NCBI GenBank assembly: GCA_008828725.1
Contig: MEHQ01001318.1
Coordinates: 597,709 to 661,708 of the forward strand
Direction of reading: 5' to 3'
Source of the DNA: Saccharina japonica
Taxonomy: Eukaryota; Sar; Phaeophyceae; Laminariales; Laminariaceae
DNA: 64,000 bases
Position numbers and translations under genes: made by a program. Below, one piece after another: positions 37,582 to 48,500 of the stretch. The notes under the pieces were generated by a model. The model was not told where the DNA came from. It saw only the letters and a list, made by a program, of their open reading frames with translations, and made no database searches. Position 1 is the first letter of the stretch. Every line of letters begins with the position of its first letter.

Positions 37582-38548
37582 TGTCTGTCTGTTTGTCGTC
37601 GTACGACACCGACGCGCCAGGACTATCTACAACGGCCCGCAATAGTGAAACTGCTGTCCAGCATCAACCATTTTATTTTTTTCTGTCTACCATAACACCT
37701 CCATTGTGGTCGCCAGGCCGCTTGAGCTCCGTAGCCGACCGGCCCCACCCATCAGCGACGTATACGTAACTCCCTGATATGCGTCCCTTTCTCGTCTTCT
37801 CTCTACGCCGTCCCACCCCAACCCCCACCCACACCCACCAACACCCACACACCCCCACCCCCGCCCCCCCTTTGGCCTCTCCCGCGCGTAGGGTATCGCA
37901 TTCCTGCACTCGGTCGGCCTCGTCCACGCGGACATCAAGCCGGAGAACGTGGCCCTTTACCCCCCCGCCCCCGTCCCCGCTCCCCGCGCAACCCAAGCAC
38001 CATCGAACTCCGACCCCTTGCCGACGGCGCCTAGTCAGCTCTCAGCCGGCGGGGTCAGGGGTGGGGGTGGCGGTGGAGGTGTTGGCGGGGCCTCTGCCGA
38101 GGTTTCCACGCCCCCTTTCGACCTACGCCTCATTGACCTAGGCAACGCCGTGTTCGCTGCCGACGCGGTTCCCGGAGTAACCGCGGGTACCCCCTCGTAC
38201 CTGTCTCCCGAGGCCAGAGAGGGACGTGCCTGGGGGCCCGCGGTGGACGTGTGGGCCGTAGGGTGCATCTTGCACGAGGTTGCTACGGGTGGCCGAGTGC
38301 GCGCGGTAACCGGCAGTGCTTGCGGTGGGGGCGATAGCCGCGGTGACGGTGGTAGCCTTGGATCAGGGATGGCGGTGAGGGTGGGAGCCGGGGTGGGGGT
38401 GGGAGCGGGGGTGGGGACGGCGGTGGGGGCGGCAAGTGCTGTCGTTGCTGGCGTGCTGGCCCTGGTGGAACGTCTGCTGACGGAGGATGTGAACGCGAGG
38501 CCTAACGCGGAGGAGGCTTTGAAAGACGCGGTGTTCTTGCAGGGTTAA
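34114..38548 (+). CDS. Protein kinase, CMGC-like (SRPK/DYRK appearance), three exons
   Basis: Exons 34114-34824, 36853-37167 and 37892-38548 are all phase 0 and give 560 residues. Residues 1-190 are Ala/Pro/Ser-rich and look disordered. The kinase domain follows: Gly-rich loop GMGISSVVFE (198), VVTIK with the ATP-binding Lys (237), helix C ALREVETLAFL, hinge region HVCLVFRGGGVS, catalytic loop HADIKPEN with Asp356, DLG (424-426, in place of DFG), activation segment end GTPSYLSPEA, DVWAVGC, and a C-lobe ending NARPNAEEALKD. HxDIKPEN with DLGNA is typical of SRPK/CLK/DYRK/PRP4 kinases. Two Gly/Ala-rich inserts lengthen it: about 60 residues between catalytic loop and DLG, and about 40 in the C-lobe. 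All key residues are present, so it is probably active. The start ATG is the first in frame after stop-rich DNA but upstream ATG codons exist. Intron 1 (2.0 kb) carries two MITEs and a satellite array. Confidence 0.8.
35046..35232. mobile_element. MITE, TACAGGACACC family, copy 2 (kinase intron 1)
   Basis: TACAGCAGTACAGGACACC at the left; TTTCTTATTA, an inserted CTATTAATAGTA, then GGTGTCCTGTA at the right. Copy 1 (5197) reads CTTGTTAGGTGTCC without the insert. The insert therefore postdates the element. Confidence 0.75.
35823..36069. mobile_element. MITE, AGCGTTGAGTTCGCAC family, copy 1 (kinase intron 1)
   Basis: About 247 bp with terminal inverted repeats GCGCTGTTGAGTTCGCAC and GTGCGAACTCAACGCT. 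Internal CGTTTTTCAGTGCTCG and TTTTCGGGAAA blocks are shared with 41022-41266. Confidence 0.75.
36160..36730 (+). repeat. Tandem array, about 170-bp unit, four units, in kinase intron 1
   Basis: Each unit has TTTAGTGTAGGGG, GGTCAGTCA or GGTCAGGCA, AAACCGCGGT/AAACCCGTTG, GTCTCCT. It is the reverse-orientation relative of the array at 8522-9075. It ends about 120 bp before exon 2 of the kinase gene. Confidence 0.75.
37200..37270 (-). mobile_element. SINE-like element, copy 10 (fragment, kinase intron 2)
   Basis: TATTTATCCATGGTTGTGGTC through GACGATAGACCCTCGCATCC to AATGCCGGGACG, i.e. only the 3' half of the family, in reverse orientation. Confidence 0.6.
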
Positions 38549-39414
38549 AGAGGCGGTAGCTACTGCTACTGGTGGTGGTGGTGGTGGTGGTGGTGGTGTT
38601 GCTCTCGTTATACCCGAAAACGCGGTCACCTGCTTTACGCGGGAGTGCATCCTCTACGCTTCTCGGAGGGAAGAAAACGGGGGGGTAGTTTGGTTCACGA
38701 GAAAAAAGTTACTTTTGTTTTATTTTTTTAATTGTTCGCTGCCTCATACAGGCAAGAGCAGTGCGCGATGAAGCTCTCAAAGAGTAGGGGTTTTATCCCC
38801 TTTGATTTTTTTGCGTGCGGTTTCTTTTTGTTTGTGTGTTTGTTTGTTTTGTTTTAAAGGGTGTGATGCGCCTCTCAGATCACAGACCACGATGCTCCTA
38901 CGCTTTAGGGGCCAGGCAGCCTGCATTAATGCAGCTCGTGTCCTCTGGGGCATGAAGCCAGAGCCCACGTTGCGATCAAAGGTCCCGACTCTACCCAGTA
39001 CTCGTGGCGAATGCATTCGCCAATCTCGTCAGATCGTGACGGTTTTTGTTTGTACAGTTTTGGTTATCACCTTCTGTAAAAGGAAAACAAAAAAACAGGC
39101 ATCATTGCCGGGTGTCGCTCGCAAAGGGACAGAAAAAAACAGGCACCAACGCCAGGTGTCGCTCGTCGTTGGTCCAGGGGGGGCGTTGGGGTTCCCGTGG
39201 GTGGGTGGGTGGGCGGGCGGAGGGGGCAGGCTTCTGGGTGTGGGGGGAAGTGTTGTTAATATTGAGCATGTCGTTGTCTCCTTTGTTTGGTTTCGAAATG
39301 TTAGCTCCATTGTTTGCGGACGGAAGTGTTTTGATTTTATGGCGTTTTGGGAGCTGTGGTTACGGCTTTCGACAGTTGTTGCAGCGTGACGACTGCTTTC
39401 GTTTTTGGCCCCTC

Positions 39415-39416
<2 letters not shown>

Positions 39417-39462
<46 letters not shown>

Positions 39463-39510
39463 GCAGTAGCAGTAGCAGCAACAGCAGCAGCAACAGCAGC
39501 AATAGCGGCA
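39417..39510 (+). repeat. (CAG)n microsatellite
   Basis: About 15 clean CAG/GCA triplets followed by imperfect CAGCAACAG and AGTAGC units. Confidence 0.95.
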
Positions 39511-40134
39511 GCAGCGCTGTTTTAGTCTGTCTGGATTGGCGTGTGCACCTCGCATTGTTAGGCCTCCCTCCGAGCCTGTACAGTTGCAAGAAACTATTCC
39601 ATGGGGGCACGCGATCGAAAACAAATAGAGCTTTAGTCTATCCACTTGGGAAACCCGGGAACAGACCCATGATGTCCCCTGTAGAGACGGGGTGCCAAGG
39701 GCAGCACTCAACGGAGTATGTACGTTTCTATAGAGAGATCTACACCTGGTGATATATATATATATATATGTACTTCGTATATATTTATACCTATACATAC
39801 ACGTATAGGCTCGCTTGGGCTTTTCGCTTTTACCTGCCCGGTTACTTGCCGGGGTGGCTTGGTACTTTTTTATTTACTCGTAATTTGCAAAAGCTTTTTT
39901 TTATGTTTATCATTTTTGCCCGGTGGCTACGTACGAGTAGCTGGTATGGTATACGTACGAGGAACGAACGCCTGCTGTGCGTGCTCTCTCCCTTTTCACC
40001 TTGCGACACCTCCGGGATTTCGAGCCAAACCACAACCATCCCGAAGGAGAACCTTGTATGCAGCTCTCTATAAATAGGTGGCTTCACGTTCAGTTCAGCG
40101 ATCGCGGCAGAGAGAGGAGGGGGGGGGGGGGGGG

Positions 40135-40261
40135 GGGGGGTCATGTCGTGCATGGCCGTAGTCGTATGGCCACCATAGACCCTCGCATCCCTACATTGTC
40201 GGGACGGAGCACGTTGTGTTTCCGTCAACCAGGCAGGCAGACATTGCTTGCTTGTACCAAG
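40135..40261 (-). mobile_element. SINE-like element, copy 11
   Basis: Long G run, GTCATGTCGTGCATGGCC, then the family core to CATTGCTTGCTTGTACCAAG. It has CATGAC-variant end sequence like copies 7 and 8. Confidence 0.65.
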
Positions 40262-40793
40262 ATTTCATGCGCGAGTGTTTTGAGGTCAACAAAGGGGACA
40301 AAAGTATGGGAGGGGAGTGCGCTATTACTAGTTGTGCTACTACTGTTCGTTCGTGCTTGCGCGTGTGATACGTATTTCTATGGGACGGGCGGGGCTCCCT
40401 TTTTTATGTGCATCTGCAAAAAATATCCCGCTCTACAGTCGTTCCAAGTTCATTGTCCACCTAATGCGGGTGCGGGTGCGGTTGTGGCGAGAGGGGTTGT
40501 CGAGCCCGTATTGTTGTTTTTTTTCGGTGCTCGGGTGTGGTTTGGTTCAGTTCGGTTTCGCTGCTCCTTGAACGGAGCCTTCTCTCTCTCTTACAGGAAT
40601 GTGCCAGACTTTCAAGCGTGTTATCTGTTTTTTGTTTTGTTCGCCTTGTTATTGATTAGTGTGGCAGATGGCCAATGGGTGGGTGATTGGGTGGGTGGGT
40701 GGGTGGGCAGGGGGGGCGGGTAGGTGGGTGTGGTGGCAGCGATAGTGGTAGCTGCAGCGGTGTCGGAAACCTTGACCGCGGCGGCGGTGGCGG

Positions 40794-40932
40794 GTGGGGA
40801 GGGCGCAATTTTCGTCCCCGGTTTCGGGCGCGTCGGAGGGAGGCGGTAATGGTGGCGGGGACGCGGCCAATACCAAGAAGAAGATGAGCGACACGAACTG
40901 CCGCCCGCTCATGAACCTGCTCCTGCAGCTCA
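40794..40932 (+). CDS. Possible exon of an unrecognised gene
   Basis: One frame reads GASEGGGNGGGDAANTKKK then MSDTNCRPLMNLLLQLR and meets a usable donor (CTCAG|GTCCGT at 40932-40938). The C-terminal 17 residues look like real protein. No partner exons were found, and the opposite strand has a comparable open frame with a hydrophobic leader. Low certainty. Confidence 0.25.
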
Positions 40933-41021
40933 GGTCCGTATCGATAATGAGAACGCTCGGCGAGGAAAAGGCGGTGGGGGGGAGGGGTGCTAGATAATGT
41001 CGTCGAGGAGGCACCGTAAAA

Positions 41022-41266
41022 GAACGTTGAGTTCGCACAGGGGTGTGGGTGTTGATCGTGTTTTTCAGCGCTCGAGTTTTACCGAACGGGAAGGCTGGCA
41101 ATACCGAACAAGGTGTGTTTTCGGGAAATATGTGGTCTCGAGAGAGCCTACCGAAAACATTGACAAAAAATCGGCTTTAGCAAGCCTTAATACCGTTCCT
41201 TGTTGTCGCCGAAAAAACGAGCGTTGAAAAAACGATTGGCAACACCCCTTGTGCGAACTCAACGCT
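41022..41266. mobile_element. MITE, AGCGTTGAGTTCGCAC family, copy 2
   Basis: GAACGTTGAGTTCGCACAGG at the left and TTGTGCGAACTCAACGCT at the right, 245 bp. Same internal blocks as 35823-36069. Confidence 0.75.
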
Positions 41267-41952
41267 CCCTCACCGCCGTGTACCAGGTATACCTGGTACA
41301 CAGCAAGCCTTAGGTGTCGCAGCGTTCAGCTTGTGTGTGTGTGTTTTTGCTTGTTTTTGTTTTTGTATTAGACGGGAGCTGATTAGCAAGAGGTGAAAGT
41401 GGGAATGGTGTGGCAGGGGTATCGAGGATTTTTTCCAACAAGAGGATTCTTTATAGCAAACCTGTCTCCCGGGTGGAGGCTCGGGAAGTATTTTAAAAAA
41501 GAGGAGAGGGGGGGGTTAGTATAGAGCGCGACAAAAATGTGGTGGAAGTAAGTGTAGTATATATGTACTACATTATGTAAAGTAGTTAGTAGAGGCGAGG
41601 GGCTGAATGAGCCTCAACTTATGTTCCGTTGAATATAGCTTATTTCTGTGTTGAAGTATTTTTTGCAAGACGAAACGCAGCTACGTACATATGTTATTCT
41701 TTTTTTTGGCACCGAACACTATTAAATAGTAGTAGTACTAGCAGTAGTATTAGTAGTGGTATTTTAGACTCATCCCACGGTAGGGTTCGCAGTTAGTTTT
41801 TGCCTTTCGCGGCAACATTTCCTCAGCATTTTCTGACCGGTTGAGCTTCAAGTGAGCAACTAGCCGTTTTAGTATGGGTCAATGCTACGGTATAGAGGTG
41901 CACACCATTTTTTTTTCTGAGGCAGTGTGGGCAATTGAGGAGCTCAACCGGT

Positions 41953-42030
41953 CGCCCCGGTGGGCTAGCAGGTAACCACGAAGCTTGTTAGCGTCAAGGT
42001 CGCGAGTTCGAGCTCCCCCGAGTGCATGCT
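41953..42030 (+). repeat. tRNA-like sequence, possible tRNA-derived SINE head
   Basis: GGTGGGCTAGCAGGTAACCA resembles an A box (TGGCNNAGYNGG). GCGAGTTCGAGCTCC, about 38 bp on, resembles a B box (GGTTCGANTCC). No clean cloverleaf or anticodon arm can be drawn, so it is not called a tRNA gene. It lies just upstream of the VTPDLSYD-tail repeat. Confidence 0.35.
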
Positions 42031-42061
42031 CGCAGGGACTTTTTCTCGCCAAAAACATATT

Positions 42062-42245
42062 GACTAGCTGAAAGCGCGAGAGCGTGAGTTAGCAAAATTC
42101 GATGAAGATCGACAAGCGTTGGGAAGGCTGAACCCTCTGTGCGATCAAAATCAAGGCAAGAACCGTAGTGGGGGAGGAGGGAGAGGAACCTACTTTGTGA
42201 CCCCGGATCTGAGTTACGACTAGGGAGGGGAAACGACAGAAGTGC
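42062..42245 (+). pseudogene. Copy of an unknown protein C-terminus ending VTPDLSYD
   Basis: Frame reads LKARERELAKFDEDRQAL, GRLNPLCDQNQ, NRSGGGGRGTYFVTPDLSYD then TAG. It is the homologue of 60918-61103 on the minus strand (RKARERELAKFDENRRAL, GKLNPLRDKHE, NRSGGGGRGAYFVTPDLSYD, stop). Charged helix, then a Gly-rich linker, then a fixed end. No N-terminal part or known domain is seen, so it is probably the tail of a transposon-encoded protein. Confidence 0.5.
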
Positions 42246-42399
42246 GAAGATAATAAATGGGATGGGAAAAAAAAAAAAAAAAAAAAAACTGGTGTAGTAC
42301 CCGACCCCAAAAAACTGATTTTGGAGGGAAATAAGTGTGCTACTGTATTATACCCGGTGAAAACTCCCATGGCCTACGAAAGTACACAATTGAAAAAAA

Positions 42400-42515
42400 T
42401 GAAAAAAAATCACGAGAGTGAAAGTCCGACAATTTTGGGTTAAGGTGCCCGATCGTTCAGAAAACATTTTCAGCCAAAAAAGTGCTACCTCTATTTTTTT
42501 CGTAGCACGCGTCTA
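42400..42515 (-). repeat. Dispersed GCGTGCTACG repeat, reverse copy
   Basis: Reads GACAATTTTGGGTTAAGG, GTTCAGAAAACATTTTCAGCC, then GTAGCACGCGTCTA, i.e. the reverse complement of the family at 26240. Confidence 0.45.
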
Positions 42516-43269
42516 ATGTTCATGTTACCATGTGTACGAGAGTGGCTGTCTTAGGACTGGCGCATAAAAAATCTCGATCGGGCTGCGAGCGAACAAACGA
42601 ACGCCTTCGAATTCGTCGTGCTCCAGATGAGATACTCTGCTCTGCTCTTCCATGCGAGGAGCTCGGAGAATAAGGCACTACCTATAATTTGTAGTGCTCG
42701 TTTCCCGTTATCGCTTGCCGCTCGTGATAACCGATATCCGGGGGTCACCTGTCACCCGACCATCCTCGACTTCTGATAGACACAAGATTTAGCTTGTACC
42801 GAGCTCGTGTATTGACACTGCCTGGGTCCCCGTCGTGTACAGGTGCCGGCGTTGGTGACCTTGCTGCTCTCGCCTCCTTCAGCTGACGAAACTCCAACTC
42901 ACAGAGTAGTGGTTGGCTTTAGAATTGGCTCGGATATGTCAAGTGCTCGATCCGCTTAATTTGTGGGCAAGAGGGTCTCTCCGCGCGGGATTCTGTATGA
43001 AGCCGGTATTCCACGTAAGGAGGCCTTTTTTACGAGGGCACTTTCATTCTTCATCGCCCTTGAACTGGGTTTCCCCTTGGTGCCTGCGAATATTGCGTAC
43101 TATCTAGGTGCACCGTCGTAACATCCCCCCCAGCTGAGTGGCCAGGCAGGAACAATCACGCAGCCCTCCCAATGGTTTACTATATCAGAAGACGCTATTT
43201 CGGCAACTATATTTCAACCCACGGTCCTTTGCTTCTCAAACGTTCAAGGGTTTCCATTGGTTTGGGGGG

Positions 43270-43830
43270 GGGGGGGGTATGAGTTTTGGAGGGGGGGTTG
43301 GCTCGGTACTGCACGTCGATCATTGTGTCGATGTTTCATGCTGTCGCCCGGGGCATCGTACTAGTCCGCACCTCACGCTGACATTTCCCCGGCGTGCTGT
43401 ACCTTCATACGAACGCCTTTTTAGCTTGGTACTCCGCGTCGACCTTTTGTTGATGTGTCGCACTTTCGTCCGGGTAGTTGGAGGGGGGGGTATAATTTGC
43501 CGGGGGGGGGGGGTGGCTTGGTACTGCACGTCGACCTTTTGTCGATGTTTCATACTGCCGCCCGAGGCTTCATACTAGTCCGCACTTCAGACTAGGATTT
43601 TGACGGCGTGTGGTCCTTTCATCCAAACGCCTTTGTTCGGGGTTGGTGATCCGCGTCGACCTTTTGTCGCCGTTTCACGTTTTCGCCCGTGACATCGTAC
43701 ATCCGCACGTCACGTTGCTAACTCAGTATGTTGCCAGCGCGCTGCACTTTCACGCGAACGCCTTTTAGCTCGGTACTCCGCATCGACCTTTTGTCGATGT
43801 TTCGAACTTTCGCCTGGGTAGTCGGCCTAG
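43270..43830 (+). repeat. Degenerate tandem array with TCGACCTTTTGTCGATGTTTC
   Basis: About five units of 100-130 bp share TCGACCTTTTGTCGATG, TTCGCCCG, CATCGTAC and ACGAACGCCTTTTAGCT blocks. Diverged, with two G runs. No gene seen between 42520 and 43930. Confidence 0.65.
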
Positions 43831-43935
43831 TACGTACTACCTGTAATAGGCGTGCCTAATGTTATGTTGGTGATGATGCGCAGCCAAAAAGAGCGTCGCG
43901 AGTTCTCCCGCCCGTCCTTCCTGCGTACCTCCTGC

Positions 43936-44084
43936 CCCCTCACGGCGCTTCGCGCTTGGTGCTAGCAATGTCTGACTGGTCGGTGAAAACCCGACATGCT
44001 CCGTCCCGGCATTGTACATAGGGGTGCGAGGGTATACGGTCACACGACTACGACCATGCATGAAAATGAAATACCCCCCCCCCT
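43936..44084 (+). mobile_element. SINE-like element, copy 12
   Basis: CTCACGGCGCTTCGCGCTTG through GGTCGGTGAAAACCCGACAT to GAAATACCCCC. It contains a small ATAG insertion in the ATTGTAGGG block (ATTGTACATAGGGG). Confidence 0.7.
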
Positions 44085-44089
44085 CCCAA

Positions 44090-44141
44090 GCGGTGCTCGC
44101 ACGACTACGGTCGTGCATGACATGAGTACACCCCCCCCCCA
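44090..44141 (+). mobile_element. SINE-like element, copy 13 (3' fragment)
   Basis: GCACGACTACGGTCGTGCATG, ACATGAGTACAC and a C run, directly after copy 12. Only the last third of the family is present. Confidence 0.55.
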
Positions 44142-44827
44142 AAGCGGTGCAATACTGTAGTGATCTGACTGTCAACCGTTTCGAGACGAAGGCACGACGC
44201 GTTTTTGCCTTCTAGGGGCAGCGGCTAATGTTTCTGAGGGTGGTCGCTTGATTACAGTATAGGAACTCTATGTCTCGCCCAATAACTGAATTTTGAGAAA
44301 ATAAGCTAAAAGCGTAACCTGATGAACACTCCCATAGCTTTTCACCGTGTGCGCCAAGTAATGACGAGACCAATGCCACCATACTATCGAGAGCTTGCAG
44401 CGTGTACGTATCAACCTGGCCAATCACAGAAACAGCGCGATGCGAGTAAGTGTAGCGCAAAATAATCGACACCCTCCCTCGTAGATCCATGCATTCAAAA
44501 CAAACCCTAGCAACCTGACCAGGAACAAAGGTAGTCGCCATGCCTCCAGACCCTAGGCAAAAAACCTAGCAAGTAGAGCAAGACAGTAGGAGCAGCAATC
44601 GTCACGAAATGTTGGGCGGGATTCATACCACCGAAACGAATGTTGACGGCACAACACAGTAGCCGATATATGCCACGGCGTATGGCTGTGTTGTACTACT
44701 ATTAATACTATCCATACAAAGGTTTGAATGATGGCGCGGGGTAATACCGCCACAATAATATCTTGCCAATCATGCAAACCCGGCCGACAGTAAAAATACG
44801 CGCACGGCTTATTTGCAACCGTTTACC

Positions 44828-45082
44828 ACGGACTCATAATTTCCCTGCGGAAAGAAGTTTATCGTAAATGCTACGACACCCGGCCCCCGTTTGGCAAATT
44901 CACCAAAGCCTACAATACAACGCCATTTTTTTAATTCATTCATACTAATGCTAGTCATTATTTAGTTTCACCTTCGAAGGACACGATACTCATAATTTCC
45001 CTGCGGAAAGAAATTTACTGTAATGCTACGACACCCGGCCCCCGTTTGGCAAATTCACCAAAGCCTACGATACAACGCCATT
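44828..45082 (+). repeat. Direct duplication, about 158-bp period
   Basis: The block ACTCATAATTTCCCTGCGG, GCTACGACACCCGGCCCCCG, CAAATTCACCAAAGCCTAC occurs at 44832 and 44989 with a few differences. Confidence 0.8.
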
Positions 45083-45503
45083 TTATACTATTCATTCATG
45101 CTAATTCAACTCAACAATTGGTTTTCACCTTACGATATATTGTAAAACACACGAGGAGATGGGGGGGGTGGGGGAGTCCGATCCCTGGCCTCGACATCAC
45201 GACAAGAACACAAACGCACACACGCCTGTGCCTCACACTTCGACAAAAGCAGAGGCATCAGAAGGGTCGTCTCCCAAACGAACGTATGGACACCAGTCTG
45301 ATCAAAAGTACAAGAGATCGACTTTGGATGTGCCGCACAATGTCCCAGTATCCCTGATACTTCCGATCATTTCCGTAGACGGCAGAGTCTTACTCGAAGT
45401 CGCCTCCCCCACTGACAGGGCACTTAGCCGACATGTGTCTACAGCAGCAGTACCTACCCACTTCCTAGGCTAGATAGGGGATAGGAGAAGTCTGATGTTA
45501 CGT

Positions 45504-48500
45504 TCACCATGACGCTGGTGCTACGCCAAGTCGTTCAAGAAGCACAGGGGGCAACCACGTACGCAGCACGTCATCGGAGAGAGCGAGAATTTCGGGGCTA
45601 ACCTCGTCCTCAAACCTCCTTACGCCATCTGGCTTTTTTTCTTCCCCTGGATGCAGGTCGACGTCCTTGTGGTCAAAGCCAAGGTCGTCGGCTACCGCTG
45701 CCTGTGCCGCAGTTTCGACAACGTGGAAGGGGAGCTGCAGCCCTACTGAGTGAAACCAGTGGAAGTGCCAATCCAAGGGCTCTGCCATAGCGTCGCTGTA
45801 CCAAAACTCCATGGACTGGTCGGCGAAAACACCAGTGAACAGCATGTAGCGGACCGCCAACCACTGGCACACAATCGGCAACTCCCTGGCAACAAAGGCT
45901 TCAAAATCTCCAAGATCCTTTTTTTTATGATGAATTTCTATGTAGTAGAACGTACTAACAACGACCGGTCTCGGGTCCCTAAAAACTGACATCTGGGTCC
46001 AGTCGTCGGTTATATGGCAGTTGGCTTCACGCATGCACTGCCACAACTCGTCATAGTTCGTTGCGTGCGTGCCGTTCGCGAACATGCACGGCGGCTCCCT
46101 GGCTTTTCCCTCGTATTGCTCTTTGCCGATCCCTGTGCCGCCGCTGTGGGCGAAGGCGCACTCGTTTTTCACTGGAAGCAAATGCTTCCGGTTGGAGGAA
46201 AGGATGATCGATACCCTGGCCGGCAGCACAAGAACGATCGAGCAGAGTGCAGACATTTAGACAGCAAATAATACTACGAATACGGTCCGGTCCGGTCCGT
46301 ACGTACTATTAGTGGTGGTGGTGGTGTGGATTAATTACATTGGGGCCCTGCTGCAGCCAAGAAAGAGGTGACACTCGTCAGGGAACAAGGTAGTACCGTT
46401 TCTTGGCCGGGCGGACTAAAACTGCATTTTGTGATATCAAGAGTAACTTGTCAGTGTGCACATACAATAACATGCATTCGATCGATTCCACAAGCTAAAC
46501 AGTGAAATAGGACACCAGTTTCAACGTTATTTAACTGCACAAACAAGCTTTTTTAATGTAGGCCATAACCACTAAGATGTCCAAGTATCGATGGAATTTG
46601 TTTGAGACGTTAGCATTATTTGCAGACGCGACTTCCATTCAGGGGGAGTGTTAATAAGTAGGCAACATCAGCCTATGGCCGTGTTAAATGTTCAGTAGCG
46701 ACTACAGTACGGCAGTTCATGTTGTCAACGCTCAGTAGCATAGAGTACTACTGAAGAAGCAGGAGCCTAGCATTCAGAATTATTCGGTGGAACCCTGTCG
46801 GACCAGTTATCTCAGATGTACGCGGGAGAACCCCGAAACACCGTTTCGAGTTCAGCCGAGGTGTTTTGTTCGAGTTTTTGTTTTCACCGTACGGTGGGGG
46901 TCTTGAGACTTGAGATCACCGTGACCGATCGACCGTGCATAAGCACACTCGTCCACTCTCCTTCTCCTGTTATCTCCTCCTCCTCCTCCTCCTCATACTG
47001 TTCTCTTGGACGAGACCGATAATCAAAACACTGATAATGAGCGCCATTCGACTTTCAATATGATATTCTGGAAGCTAAGGCTTGAACATCAACCAGTCGG
47101 TTCGAGACCGGCTTAATTGTTCACCTCTGCAGCGGGCTGTCTCATCTAACCCAGGAGCCGCTCACACACGCCCACGACGGAGAATCCGCCAAGAGGTTAT
47201 GAGCCTCAATTTTTGCAAGCATGTTCAGAGCTTTGAGCTATCAGCACCATCGAGAAACGACAACGACTGAGGCCGGGCTGCTGCGACACTGGGCTTCTCC
47301 ACACAGAGCCGCTACTATCATCAACACAATATCTAGCTTCTGTGCAAAGAACGACAACGGGTAATGAGAAAAAACGACGACGACAGAGTTGCCAAGGTCA
47401 TCTATATCGGGAGCTGCTTGCTGATACAGAGGACTGCACACAACTACAACGATCATCGCCATCTGGAGCTACTGCTGTGAACAACGAGTACGAGTAGTAC
47501 TACTGTGCTGCGCTTCTAGACTGACCCTGGAAAGTAAGCACGTACACCTGTAATTTCGTGCGGAGCGGTTATTTTGATTCGAGTACGCTTCGTTTCAACT
47601 ACGAGGCGGGGCAACTACAGTAGTATATTTCTTCGAAACAGCAGGATCCCCGCTGTGATACGTCGGAATCGACTACTTTTGTGTGCACGTGACCTGTGGG
47701 TTTCGAGACTACTACTATCACTGCTGCTGGTGTTGGTAGATTAAGAGCGCCTGCGCGTAACCAAAAATCACATGGCCTTTCAAATCGAGGACGGATACTT
47801 CGCTGGTGCTGTTACGTACGAGAGGAACAACAACTCTGCTAAGAACATGGGCGATTTTACGAATGGCAGCCTTTCAAGCGCGTTGGGGGATATCAAGCGT
47901 TTCACAGTGGTACGAAACCCGACCAGTTTGACAACTGGTACAAAAAGGCATGCTTCACGCTGAGTATCTCCCGTCCAGATATTTTTCGCATACTGGAGGG
48001 ACATGCCAGGCCCAGAATCACGACGACGGGGGCGACAGCTTCATCGCAAGAGTTTCTCGGGCAACGCCAAGCCGCGTATGGCAGAGACAATCAGGATATG
48101 CTTGCTACCTCTAATTGATCATACAGAAACCGGCGGCGCTGCTGGTGACGAAGCACGCAAACGGCGCAAGGGGAACTCGCGGCAACGAATTAATGGCCGT
48201 CAAGGAGCTGGAGTCAAAGTCCCTGAAGATCATCAACGAGGCGATACGCGACACACAGGAGGCAATCGCGACTACGAGCTTGACGCCGGGACAAGACCCC
48301 GACAACTACATCAATGAACTCCCGCGACTGCGCAACCTACTGACCGAGGTGGAGGAAGCTATCAAGGACAGGCAGATCGCCAATATCGTTCTGCAAGGTC
48401 TCACGAAGGAGTACCGGGACGTCAAACTGATGACCTGGAAGGGCTCAGACTTGTCGACGAACAAAACGGGAAGGGTTGCTGGACGTGGAACGGCCATGGC

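Larger units (their letters stand above)
38549..40590. other. Stretch without a supportable gene
   Basis: Holds a GTGGTG run just after the kinase stop and T-rich DNA. A 21-bp repeat (ACAGAAAAAAACAGGCACCA region near 39080-39160) occurs twice, followed by a (CAG)n microsatellite at 39417-39510 and AT-rich DNA with TATATACTTCGTATATA at 39765-39785. Frames over it are short or low-complexity. Confidence 0.5.

Noticed and set aside
41953..42030. Genuine tRNA gene
   Set aside because: A- and B-box-like blocks are present but no cloverleaf with a sensible anticodon arm can be drawn.
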